Assembly (NCBI GenBank): GCA_903896925.1
Contig: CAITZM010000057.1
Span: 1-64,000, forward strand
Length of the DNA stretch: 64,000 nucleotides
Direction: 5' to 3'
From: an uncultured Lentisphaerota bacterium
GTDB taxonomy: Bacteria; Verrucomicrobiota; Kiritimatiellia; CAIQIC01
Positions 16,648 to 24,390 of the stretch are shown piece after piece. Position 1 is the stretch's first letter, and each line of letters begins with the position of its first letter. The translations under genes and the position numbers were made by a program. The notes under the pieces were generated by a model. That model saw nothing but the letters and a program-made list of their open reading frames with translations. It was not told the origin of the DNA and made no database searches.

Positions 16648-17919
16648 TTAGGGCTTGTGGCCGAACGCGAACAGCTGCGTATACGTGCGGATGAACAGCA
16701 CGCCGCCGGCGACCGCGGGCGTCGCAAAGCTCTTCTCGCCCAGCGCCAGGCGGTCGGGCGGCGCGAACTGGTCGCCCGCCGCCAGCACGAGCACGTCGCC
16801 TGTCTTGCTGACATTCACGACGCGGCCGTTCACCGCGATCGGCGAACTGTAAAACGTGCCTTCGACCTTCTCCCGCCAGAGTACTTCGCCCGTCGCCACC
16901 CGCAGGCAGGCGACCTGTCCGTTGTCGCCCCAGAGGATCAACTTGTCGCCGAGTACCAGCGGCGAAGGCACATAGGGCAACGGCTTGGCCAGCGCGTAGG
17001 CCAGCTGGGGCTTCGCGCCGGGCCGCACCGCGACGAGTTCCGAGCCTGCGCCGCCGCTGCCCGCCGTGGTGATGACGAGCCCCGCGCCAAAGACCGGCGA
17101 GCCGACGCAGCGCCGGGCGAACCCGGTCGCCGTGCCCCAGACGATTTTGCCGGTGGCCGCGTCCACGCCGGTCAACCCGTTGGCCGTATTGGCGCAGATG
17201 AGCTCCACCGCGCCCCCGGCGGTGCGGCGCACGCATGGCGTGGCGAAGGCCGCCTGGCTGCTCCGCCGGTCGAGTTGCCAGCGCGGCGCGCCGGTCTGGC
17301 GGTCGAGCGCGACGACGCAGCTCTTGCCCGCGGCCTTCGGCGCCCCGGGCTTCTTGTAGTTCTGCGGCGTAGCTTGCGGATCGTCCTGGTCGTTGCAGAG
17401 CACGACGACATCGCCGAGGATGACCGGCGAGCTGCCGCTGCCATGGTTGCAGACGAACGGGCCGAGCGGACGCCGCCAGCTTTCGTTGCCCGCGTTGTCG
17501 AGTGCGACGACGAGGACTTCCTCAGGCGTGGTCCAGGTGACAACGACGCCTTCCGCATCGCAGGCGGGCGAGGCGGTCGCGTAGCTGTTGTCGTTGTTCT
17601 GCTGGTAGGTCTTCGAGGGGAACTCGCGTTGCCAGAGCGTGCGGCCGCTCGCGGCATCGAGGCAGAGCACCGTGCGCTTGGCGGTCGCGTTCTCTCCGCA
17701 CGTCACGAACAGGCGGGGCCCGCAGCTCACCGGAGAGGAATGACCCGTGCCGGGGAGCTTGACGCACCATAGCTGGTTCGACGCCGCCAGCGGCAGCGGC
17801 AGGTCCGGCGCCGCGCCGAGTCCCGCGCCGTCCGGGCCGCGGAACCGCGGCCAGTCAGCGGCGCCCGCCAGCGTTGCCGCTGCGCCTAGCGCCATCATGC
17901 TCGTCAGGAGAATTTTCAT
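16648..17919 (-). CDS. Secreted PQQ-like beta-propeller protein
   Basis: A 423-residue exported protein: a signal peptide (MKILLTSMMALGAAATLAGAA), then ADWPRFRGPDG, the usual opening of PVC PQQ-like/BamB-type propellers. Repeats of the form (A/C)LDxxTGxxxW follow, for example CLDAASGRTLW, ALDRQTGAPRW and GVDAATGKIVW, giving a seven- or eight-bladed propeller. No PQQ-dehydrogenase active-site set is evident, so it is better seen as a binding or scaffold propeller. The start at 17919 gives a clean signal peptide. Confidence 0.8.
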   Translation of the reverse strand: MKILLTSMMALGAAATLAGAADWPRFRGPDGAGLGAAPDLPLPLAASNQLWCVKLPGTGHSSPVSCGPRLFVTCGENATAKRTVLCLDAASGRTLWQREFPSKTYQQNNDNSYATASPACDAEGVVVTWTTPEEVLVVALDNAGNESWRRPLGPFVCNHGSGSSPVILGDVVVLCNDQDDPQATPQNYKKPGAPKAAGKSCVVALDRQTGAPRWQLDRRSSQAAFATPCVRRTAGGAVELICANTANGLTGVDAATGKIVWGTATGFARRCVGSPVFGAGLVITTAGSGGAGSELVAVRPGAKPQLAYALAKPLPYVPSPLVLGDKLILWGDNGQVACLRVATGEVLWREKVEGTFYSSPIAVNGRVVNVSKTGDVLVLAAGDQFAPPDRLALGEKSFATPAVAGGVLFIRTYTQLFAFGHKP

Positions 17920-18053
17920 CGCGCGCTTATAGCATCTTGCCGGCGCATTTTCCAAACAATGGATGGGCCCGGAAAGCGGAAGAGTACGTCAGGGCTGGCG
18001 TGATGGAGAACCGGAGAAGTGGAGTGCTACGCTTAGGCATGCGCTCCCGCGGA

Positions 18054-18155
18054 GGCAGGCGGCCCGCCTGCCGGTGAGTCGGGCGTCACGCCCGACAGCC
18101 CGCCCAACACAGAGGCGGCGGGACGCCGCCTGCACCGGCACGCGAGACGCGTGCC
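18054..18155 (+). repeat. Four-hairpin palindromic array, copy 1
   Basis: Four consecutive perfect hairpins: GGCAGGCGGCCCGCCTGCC (18054-18072), GTCGGGCGTCACGCCCGAC (18078-18096), GGCGGCGGGACGCCGCC (18114-18130) and GGCACGCGAGACGCGTGCC (18137-18155). The array has the same order, spacing and total length (102 bases) as the one at 52314-52415. It lies 60 bases upstream of a glycosidase gene. Confidence 0.85.
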
Positions 18156-18214
18156 ACCACCTTGCTCAGCTTTTTCGGCTGGCCAATCGCTGCCGGCACT
18201 CGCATCATCGCCCC

Positions 18215-19897
18215 ATGAAAATACGCTTCGGCCTGCTGCTGTTGGTTGGTGCGGCGCTGGCGTGGCGCGCCGCCGCCGCGCCCGCCTATCCCGACCGTTG
18301 GGTCTGGGTCTTCGGATGGCACCTGGACAAGGATGGTGACACGGTCGAGATCCAGCAGCTGTTGGAAAGCGGCGCCGCGCACGGCATCAATGGCGCGGTC
18401 GTCTCCTTTGGCCTGGATGCGCTCTGCAAGAAGCCGCCGGATTTTTTCCGCCGGCTCGACGCCGTGCAGCAGACCTGCGCGCGGCTGAAGATCGAGCTGA
18501 TCCCCTCGGTGTTTTCGATCGGCTACGGCGGCGGTGTGCTGGGCCACGACCGGCATCTGGCGGAAGGCCTGCCGGTGGTGGACGCGCCATTCGTCGTCCG
18601 CGGCCAGGCGGCTCAGTTCGTGCCGGACGCAGCGGTGCGGCTCGCCAACGGCGATTTCGAGCAGTTCAAGAACAACAAGTTCAAGGGCTTCAGTTTTCAC
18701 GACGCGCCCGGGGTCATCAGCTTCGCCGACACGGCGGTGAAGCACGGCGGCGCCGCGTCGCTGCGGCTGGAGAACTTTTCGTCGGACCCGCACGGCCACG
18801 GACGCATCATGCAAACCGTGCGCGTTCATCCGTATCGCAGCTACCGGATCAGCGCGTGGGTGAAGACGGAAGAGCTGAAGCCCGCGCACGCCTTCATGCT
18901 GCAGGTGCTGGCGGGCGACCGCAGCCTCGCGCCGCGCCAGTTCAACCTGCCGGCGACGGGCGACTGGCGCAGGCTGACGATGCTCTTCAACAGTCTCTCC
19001 AACGAGACCGTGCGCATCTATGCCGGCCTGTGGGGCGGCCAGGGCGGCAAGCTCTGGCTCGACGACTGGACACTGGAGGAGGTCGGCCCGCTCAACGTGT
19101 TGCACCGGCCCGGCACACCGGTCACCGTGCGCAGTGCCGACGGGACGACGACCTACACCGAAGGCCGGGATTACGCGCCGCTGGTGGATCCGCACTACAA
19201 TCCCTACCGCGTGCCGGAAGGCGCCGGCGTGCCGCTCCGCCTGCGGCCCGGTTCGCGCATCGCCGACGGCCAGCAGCTCAAGGTGAGCTGGTATCACCCG
19301 CTGCTCATCCACGACTCGCAGGTCAGCCTCTGCATGGCCGAGCCGAAGCTCTACGCGATCTTCGACGAGGAGGCGCGGCTGCTCGCGCAGCACCTGCACC
19401 CGCGCCGTGTGCTGTTGAGCATGGACGAGGTCCGCATGGGTGGCACCTGTGGGGCCTGCCGCGGCCAGGACATGGCGGCGCTGATCGGCGGCTGCGTGAC
19501 GCGGCAGGCGGAGATCATGCGCCGCCACCTTCCCGGCGTCGAACTGCTCGTCTGGTCGGACATGTTCGATCCGCACCACAACGCGCATGGCAATTACTAT
19601 CTGGTCGAAGGCGACTTCACCGGCTCGTGGAAGCACGTCCCGAAAGACTTGACGATGGCCGTCTGGGGCGGCGAGCCGCGCGCGAAGAATCTGAAGTTCT
19701 TCGCCGAGCAGGGCTTTGCCACCGTGTGCTGCTGCTACTACGATGCCGACAACCTGGGGCAGGTGGAAGGCTGGGTCCAGCTCGCGGCGCAGACGCCGAA
19801 GGTCCGCGGCTTCATGTACACCCCGTGGCAGAAGAAGTACGCCCTGCTGCCCGCGTTCGGCGATCTGTTGCTGCAAGCGCGACCCGCTGCGCCATGA
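18215..19897 (+). CDS. Secreted glycoside-hydrolase-like TIM-barrel protein with carbohydrate-binding module
   Basis: A 560-residue exported protein with a clear signal peptide (about 1-21). The first part is a TIM-barrel-like segment (YPDRWVWVFGW, then LIPSVFSIGYGGG). A beta-sandwich carbohydrate-binding-type insert follows (about 130-290; GGAASLRLENFSSDPHGHGR, SYRISAWVKTEELK). The barrel resumes with LLSMDEVRMGG, a GH20-like D-E pair, and LLVWSDMFDPHHN. This architecture is like uncharacterised GH20-related proteins of PVC bacteria; the substrate is unknown. It is followed by GH5-like and GH110-like genes on the same strand, suggesting a shared glycan target. Confidence 0.65.
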   Translation: MKIRFGLLLLVGAALAWRAAAAPAYPDRWVWVFGWHLDKDGDTVEIQQLLESGAAHGINGAVVSFGLDALCKKPPDFFRRLDAVQQTCARLKIELIPSVFSIGYGGGVLGHDRHLAEGLPVVDAPFVVRGQAAQFVPDAAVRLANGDFEQFKNNKFKGFSFHDAPGVISFADTAVKHGGAASLRLENFSSDPHGHGRIMQTVRVHPYRSYRISAWVKTEELKPAHAFMLQVLAGDRSLAPRQFNLPATGDWRRLTMLFNSLSNETVRIYAGLWGGQGGKLWLDDWTLEEVGPLNVLHRPGTPVTVRSADGTTTYTEGRDYAPLVDPHYNPYRVPEGAGVPLRLRPGSRIADGQQLKVSWYHPLLIHDSQVSLCMAEPKLYAIFDEEARLLAQHLHPRRVLLSMDEVRMGGTCGACRGQDMAALIGGCVTRQAEIMRRHLPGVELLVWSDMFDPHHNAHGNYYLVEGDFTGSWKHVPKDLTMAVWGGEPRAKNLKFFAEQGFATVCCCYYDADNLGQVEGWVQLAAQTPKVRGFMYTPWQKKYALLPAFGDLLLQARPAAP

Positions 19898-19907
19898 TGA
19901 GCGGCCT

Positions 19908-19960
19908 GGTTTTCCCGGGGTTGGAAACCGGAGCTGCAGTTATGCCCAGGCCCTGGAAAA
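19908..19960 (+). repeat. TTTTCC/GGAAA palindromic repeat between glycosidase genes
   Basis: GGTTTTCC (19908-19915) and GGAAACC (19923-19929) form a short inverted repeat, followed by CCCTGGAAAACAAATCGCGC (19950-19969). It belongs to the TTTTCCA..TGGAAAA family seen elsewhere in the window and may end or attenuate the upstream transcript. Confidence 0.55.
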
Positions 19961-20010
19961 CAAATCGCGCGGTGTTCCGTTGTGTGACAGGTCCGGCGGG
20001 AAAACAGGTG

Positions 20011-21237
20011 ATGAAAACAGGTTGGCGGAATAAGCTGGGGTGTGGCGTGCTGCTGGTGCTGGGCGCGGGCTGTGTTGCGCCGTCTTCATCGGACCAGGTA
20101 TTTCAGGTCGGGATTCGCGACGGGCATTTTATCGAGCGCGCGTCAGGCCGGCCGGTCGCCTTGCGCGGCTTCAACTATATCCGCCTCTATCACAGCCATG
20201 GGACCTTTGACCCGGCGCACTACGACGGCGCGGCGGCCAGCGGCGTCTTCCGGCGGCTGCACGGCGATGGCTTCAACGTCGTGCGCGTCTTCATCAATAC
20301 GCACGAGGAAGTGCCGGGCGCCGTGGCGCAAAAGGGACAGGCCGGCTTGGCGCCGGCCTATCTGCGCAACGTCGCCGATTTTCTGCTGCGCGCCCGGCGG
20401 GAGCATGTCGCTGTTATTCTTTCCATGGAACAGTTTCCGCGGGTGTCACCCTACGTGGAACTGCTCGCGCCGCTGCCCGGCGAAATTCATGGGCTGAACG
20501 CCGCGTACCTCGTGCCGGCCTATCTGTCGGCCAAGGAAGCCTTTCTCGGCGCTTTTATAGCCGGTCTTAAGCAGGTCGACCCGCGCTGCCTGGAGGCGGT
20601 CTGCGCCTACGACCTGTCCAACGAGCTGTGCTATTTCGGCGCGCCGCCGTTCACGCTGACGGCGCCGAACGGGCGCACCTATCGCCTGCCGGAGCAGCGG
20701 CAAGAGCTCGCGGATGAGGCGGCGATCTTCTACATCAACCGGATGAGCGCCGCGATCCGCGCCGCGCAGCCGGGCGCCCTCGTCTGCGCCGGCGTCTTCA
20801 CCTACCGCGCGGTGGGCAAAACCGGGCCGGGCGATTTCAGGTTGGACACGGCCGACTGGAAGAATCGTTATCCTTTCCGCCCGCTGGCCATCCTGCGTTC
20901 GCAGGCTGATTTTCTGGACCTGCATTTCTATCCGGCCAACGCCGCCGAGTTCGAGCGGGACCTGCAATCCATCGAGTTCCCCGCCGTGCAGCGCGCGGCC
21001 GGCGCCTGCGGCAAGCCGGTGATGGCCTGCGAGTTCGGCGCGTTCAAACAGTCGTTCCCCACCGCCGCAGGCGCGGCGCAGTGGATGGTGGAACTCGGCG
21101 GACGCCTGGCGGCGCTCGGCGGCGGCTGGCTGTACTGGACCCTTGACACGCACGAGCAAAGCAAGGAACTCTGGCACGCGTGCGAGGCCGATGGCCTGAT
21201 CTACCGGCGGCTGCGTGAGGTGCCGCCCAAAAACTGA
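20011..21237 (+). CDS. GH5-like glycoside hydrolase, lipoprotein
   Basis: A 408-residue glycosidase of the GH5/clan GH-A type. The N-terminus is a lipoprotein signal (LVLGAGC, Cys21). The barrel starts GRPVALRGFNYIRLYH; the proposed acid/base is in CAYDLSNELC (Asn204-Glu205) and the nucleophile in PVMACEFGAF (Glu341), a spacing normal for this clan. Clan members attack beta-1,4-glucans, mannans and related glycans; the exact substrate is open. The ATG at 20011 has AGGTG directly upstream. It lies 14 bases before the GH110-like gene. Confidence 0.82.
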   Translation: MKTGWRNKLGCGVLLVLGAGCVAPSSSDQVFQVGIRDGHFIERASGRPVALRGFNYIRLYHSHGTFDPAHYDGAAASGVFRRLHGDGFNVVRVFINTHEEVPGAVAQKGQAGLAPAYLRNVADFLLRARREHVAVILSMEQFPRVSPYVELLAPLPGEIHGLNAAYLVPAYLSAKEAFLGAFIAGLKQVDPRCLEAVCAYDLSNELCYFGAPPFTLTAPNGRTYRLPEQRQELADEAAIFYINRMSAAIRAAQPGALVCAGVFTYRAVGKTGPGDFRLDTADWKNRYPFRPLAILRSQADFLDLHFYPANAAEFERDLQSIEFPAVQRAAGACGKPVMACEFGAFKQSFPTAAGAAQWMVELGGRLAALGGGWLYWTLDTHEQSKELWHACEADGLIYRRLREVPPKN

Positions 21238-21251
21238 ACAAGGAAAGCTGC

Positions 21252-22997
21252 ATGAAGAACATGACGTTGTGGATGCTGGCGCTGGCGGCGGCGGCAGGTG
21301 TGCGGGCGGGCGAGGTGGTGAGCGTGGCCGACTGCGGCGCGCGCGCCAATGACCAGAGCGACTCCACGCCGGCGGTGCGCGCGGCGCTGGAAAAATGCCG
21401 CGCGACCCGGGCGACGAAGCTCGTCTTTCCGCCGGGCCGCTACGATTTCTGGCCCGACCTCGCGCAGGAGAAATACTGCTACATCAGCAACAACGACGAG
21501 GGCCTCAAGCGCATCGTCTTCCCGCTGCTGGGGACCGAGAACCTGGAGATCGACGGCCAGGGCGCGCGGTTCGTCTTTCACGGGCAGGTTTGTCCGTTCG
21601 TGCTGGAGCACGCGCGGAACATCACGCTGAAAAACTTCTCCATCGATTGGGCGCGGACCTTCCATAGCGAGGCGCAGGTGCTCGGCTCGTGCGCCGACGG
21701 CCTCGACGTGGAATTCTCCGAGGCCTTCCCGTACAACATCCGCAACGGCGTGCTGCGCTTCACCGACGGCAAGCCCGACGGTGCGCCGCAGACCACCGTG
21801 AAGGGCGCCGAGGTCGAATATCCCTACGGCAGCCTGCTGGAGTTCGATGTGCAGAAGCGCGAGACCGCGTTCCAGGCGCACGACTACTGGGCGCGCGGGG
21901 GCCTCGCGGTGCAGGCGCTGGGCGGACGCAAGGTGCGCCTGCTGATGCCGAAGCTGCAGGCGACGCCGGGCAATATCATGGTCTTCGGCGCGGCCACCCG
22001 CGAATTTCCGGCGTTCACGGTGTCCGACAGCGCGGGCATCGCGTTCCACGGCGTCGACATCTTCCACTGCGGCGGCATGGGCGTGATCGCGCAGCGCAGC
22101 CGCGATATCGAACTCGACCATGTCCGGGTGACTCCCGCGCCGGGCAGCGGCCGCATCGTCAGCATCACCGCCGATGCGACCCACTTCGTCAACTGCGCCG
22201 GGAAGATCGCGATGCACGACTGCCTGTTCGAAAACCAGAAGGACGACGCGACCAACATCCACGGCATCTACGTGCGCGTGATGAGCCGCGTGGCGCCGGA
22301 CGCCGTGCTGGTCAAGCTGGTCCATCCGCAGCAGGCCGGCTTCGATTTCATCCGGCCCGGGATGAAGCTGGAGTTGGTGCATGGGCCGAGCATGGTGACC
22401 TTGGGCGAGGCGACGGTGAAAGCCGTCGAGCGGCTCAACAAGGAGTTTTCGCGCGTCGTGTTGGCCGCGCCGCTGCCGGCGGAACTGGTCGAGGGTGACG
22501 CCCTCGCGAGCGCGGAGGCTTATCCCGAGGTCCGCATCGAGCGCTGCATCATCCGCAACAACCGTGCGCGTGGCATCCTGCTCGGCTCGCGGGCGAAGAT
22601 GGTGATCGAGGACAACCTGTTCCATGTGCCCGGTGCGGCCATCCTCTTCGAGGGCGATGCGCGGTTCTGGTACGAGCAGGCCGGCGTGCGGGATGTGGTG
22701 ATCCGGCGGAACCGCTTCGAGAACTGCAACTTTGGCGTGTGGGGCAACGCGTGCATCCAGGTCGGGTCCGGGATCGCCAAGGAGTGCCGCGCCGCCAGCC
22801 GCTACAACCGCGGGATCGTCATCGAGGATAATGTTTTCCGCGTCTTCGATCCGCGCCTCATCAACGCCTACTCGGTCGATGGCCTGGTCTTCCGCAACAA
22901 CAAGATCGAAAAAACCACCGACTATCCGCCGCAACACAGCGAGGCGCAGCCGTTTGTCATCGTCGACTGCGACCACGTCAGCCTGCCGGCGGAGTGA
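21252..22997 (+). CDS. Right-handed beta-helix glycosidase, GH110-like (alpha-1,3-galactosidase type)
   Basis: A 581-residue exported protein (signal peptide about 1-19) built of parallel beta-helix coils. After SVADCGARANDQSDSTPAV, typical of pectate-lyase-like folds, the sequence has the run LFENQKDDATNIHGIYVRV, matching the D-D-A-x-N-x-H-G core of GH110 alpha-1,3-galactosidases, and later beta-helix rungs (RGILLGSRAKMVIEDN). GH110 enzymes remove alpha-1,3-linked galactose from glycans such as blood group B and carrageenan-type oligosaccharides; substrate choice here is inference. It belongs to the same run of secreted glycosidases as the two genes upstream. Confidence 0.75.
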   Translation: MKNMTLWMLALAAAAGVRAGEVVSVADCGARANDQSDSTPAVRAALEKCRATRATKLVFPPGRYDFWPDLAQEKYCYISNNDEGLKRIVFPLLGTENLEIDGQGARFVFHGQVCPFVLEHARNITLKNFSIDWARTFHSEAQVLGSCADGLDVEFSEAFPYNIRNGVLRFTDGKPDGAPQTTVKGAEVEYPYGSLLEFDVQKRETAFQAHDYWARGGLAVQALGGRKVRLLMPKLQATPGNIMVFGAATREFPAFTVSDSAGIAFHGVDIFHCGGMGVIAQRSRDIELDHVRVTPAPGSGRIVSITADATHFVNCAGKIAMHDCLFENQKDDATNIHGIYVRVMSRVAPDAVLVKLVHPQQAGFDFIRPGMKLELVHGPSMVTLGEATVKAVERLNKEFSRVVLAAPLPAELVEGDALASAEAYPEVRIERCIIRNNRARGILLGSRAKMVIEDNLFHVPGAAILFEGDARFWYEQAGVRDVVIRRNRFENCNFGVWGNACIQVGSGIAKECRAASRYNRGIVIEDNVFRVFDPRLINAYSVDGLVFRNNKIEKTTDYPPQHSEAQPFVIVDCDHVSLPAE

Positions 22998-23044
22998 TGC
23001 CGCTGCTGGCGCCGCCCGTGTGCCGGGGCGTGGTAGGGCCAGGC

Positions 23045-23158
23045 GGGAAGGTTCACCGTGACGACCCGCTTGAGGCTGGTGAGCACCGGGCGCCCTTCGA
23101 GGAACAGCAGGCGGCCGATGAGTTTCCCGGCGTGTTTCATCTCGTCGATGGCGCGGTA
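23045..23158 (-). pseudogene. Bacterioferritin fragment
   Basis: The minus strand reads YRAIDEMKHAGKLIGRLL and then FLEGRPVLTSLKRVVTV, a close match to the internal helix-B region of bacterioferritin (IDEMKHAxKLIxRILFLEG). There is no start codon or N-terminal helix before it, and the frame soon leaves the family. Directly upstream on the same strand is a strong terminator hairpin. This is the remnant of a bacterioferritin gene cut by rearrangement. Confidence 0.75.
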
Positions 23159-23191
23159 AAAAAAGGGCGGCTGGCAAACCGCCAGCCGCCC
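23158..23191 (-). terminator. Strong intrinsic terminator of a minus-strand transcript
   Basis: An 11-bp perfect stem, GGGCGGCTGGC (23165-23175) with GCCAGCCGCCC (23181-23191), followed on the minus strand by seven T residues (23158-23164). This is the best Rho-independent terminator in the window. It must end a transcript coming from higher coordinates, where no protein gene lies. Confidence 0.85.
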
Positions 23192-23420
23192 CGGCTCCGT
23201 GGCAAGCACTTCAGCGCATGGCGCAATCGAAGCGGTCCCAGGTGCCTTTCCTCACTTACTGCGCCCCCCCTCCTGTTCACTACCCAGGGGCCAGTAAGCC
23301 CGACGCCGGCAGTCTGAGGCCTCGGTCTGGTGAGCACCACTTGAAACGCATGGGAACATGGTCCTAAACCTATATGGGTCGGAATCCTAGAAGCGGGCGC
23401 CGGGCGGGTTCCGTTTTCTC
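23158..23420 (-). ncRNA. Candidate structured small RNA, family unassigned
   Basis: About 260 bases upstream of the terminator hold no plausible gene on either strand but end in a textbook intrinsic terminator. On the minus strand GTTCCCA can pair with TGGGACC, and GGTGCTCAC with the split GTGAG..CACC, giving a nested long-range stem. Direct repeats CCATGCG..AAGTG..GC flank the inner part. Size and shape would suit a 6S-like or other housekeeping RNA, but I could not match a known consensus. A promoter is not obvious. Confidence 0.4.
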
Positions 23421-23442
23421 AAAAGCGTGTTAGAATCTCCCT

Positions 23443-24372
23443 GTGCAACGGTATCAAGCATGTCAGCTGTGTCCGCGCCACTGCGGTGCGGACCGCACCG
23501 CGGGGCAGACCGGCTTCTGTGGCGAGGCCGCGGTGTGCCGCATCGCCAGCTCCGGCGCGCATTTCGGCGAGGAGCCGTGCTTCACGGGCACGCACGGTTC
23601 CGGCACGGTCTTCTTCAGCGGCTGCTCCAGCCAGTGCTTCTTCTGCCAGAACCACCAGATCTCCCTCGGGCATCAGGGCCGCGCGGTGGAAGCGGAGCAG
23701 TTTTACGCGCTGGCGCACCAGCTGATCCACAGCGGCGTCCACAACCTCAATTTCGTCTCGCCCGACCACTTCTGGCCGCACATCGAACAGCTCTGCCGGC
23801 GGCTGCGCGCGGAGGGCGAGACGCTGCCGTTCCTTTTCAACAGCTCCGGCTATCAGTCGCCGGACCTGGTGCCGCGCTATGCCGAATGGATGGACATCTT
23901 CCTGCCGGACTTCAAGTTTGCCGAGCCCGATCTCGCGCAGGCCTGCATGCGCGACCGCCGCTATCCCGCGATCACGCTGGAGGCGCTGCGGCGGATGGTG
24001 GCGGCGAAGGGCTTCCTCGAGCCGTGGGACCCGGAGGGCGGCGCGCTGGCGCAGCGCGGCGTGCTCGTGCGCCACCTAGTGCTCCCCGGTTACGTCGAAA
24101 ACAGCCTCGCCGTGCTGCGCCTGCTGCGCGAGGAGTTCGGCCCGTTGCTGCCGCTCTCGGTGATGAGCCAGTTCCGGCCGGTGGAGCTGTGCCTTGAGCG
24201 GCAGGAGATCGATCGCACCGTGACGCCCGTGGAGTACGAGCGGATCTGCAACCTGGTGGAGGAGCTCGGCTTCCGGAACGTTTTTCTGCAGCCGCAGTTC
24301 GGCGATGCGGACTTCCTGCCCGATTTCACCCGTGACGATCCCTTCGCCGGCAACCGCAAGCACCGCCGCTGA
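23443..24372 (+). CDS. Radical SAM protein of the PflX/PflA-like group
   Basis: A 309-residue radical SAM enzyme. The iron-sulfur/SAM motif is CSSQCFFC followed by QNHQIS, as in the uncharacterised COG1313 (PflX) group related to pyruvate formate-lyase activase. An extra N-terminal cysteine set (CQLCPRHC and GFC) could hold a second cluster. The GTG at 23443 lies only 6 bases after a TAGAAT that could be a -10 box, so the mRNA may be almost leaderless. The target is unknown; glycyl-radical activation is not shown. Confidence 0.85.
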   Translation: MQRYQACQLCPRHCGADRTAGQTGFCGEAAVCRIASSGAHFGEEPCFTGTHGSGTVFFSGCSSQCFFCQNHQISLGHQGRAVEAEQFYALAHQLIHSGVHNLNFVSPDHFWPHIEQLCRRLRAEGETLPFLFNSSGYQSPDLVPRYAEWMDIFLPDFKFAEPDLAQACMRDRRYPAITLEALRRMVAAKGFLEPWDPEGGALAQRGVLVRHLVLPGYVENSLAVLRLLREEFGPLLPLSVMSQFRPVELCLERQEIDRTVTPVEYERICNLVEELGFRNVFLQPQFGDADFLPDFTRDDPFAGNRKHRR

Positions 24373-24390
24373 GCCTTGCCCGCTGCGGTC

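Noticed and set aside
18054..18155. CRISPR-like array
   Set aside because: The four units are different hairpins, not identical repeats with spacers, and no cas gene is near.
23158..23420. Firm assignment as 6S RNA
   Set aside because: The ends do not pair into the long rod with a central bubble typical of 6S RNA, and only a short stretch near ATGTTC resembles the E. coli sequence.
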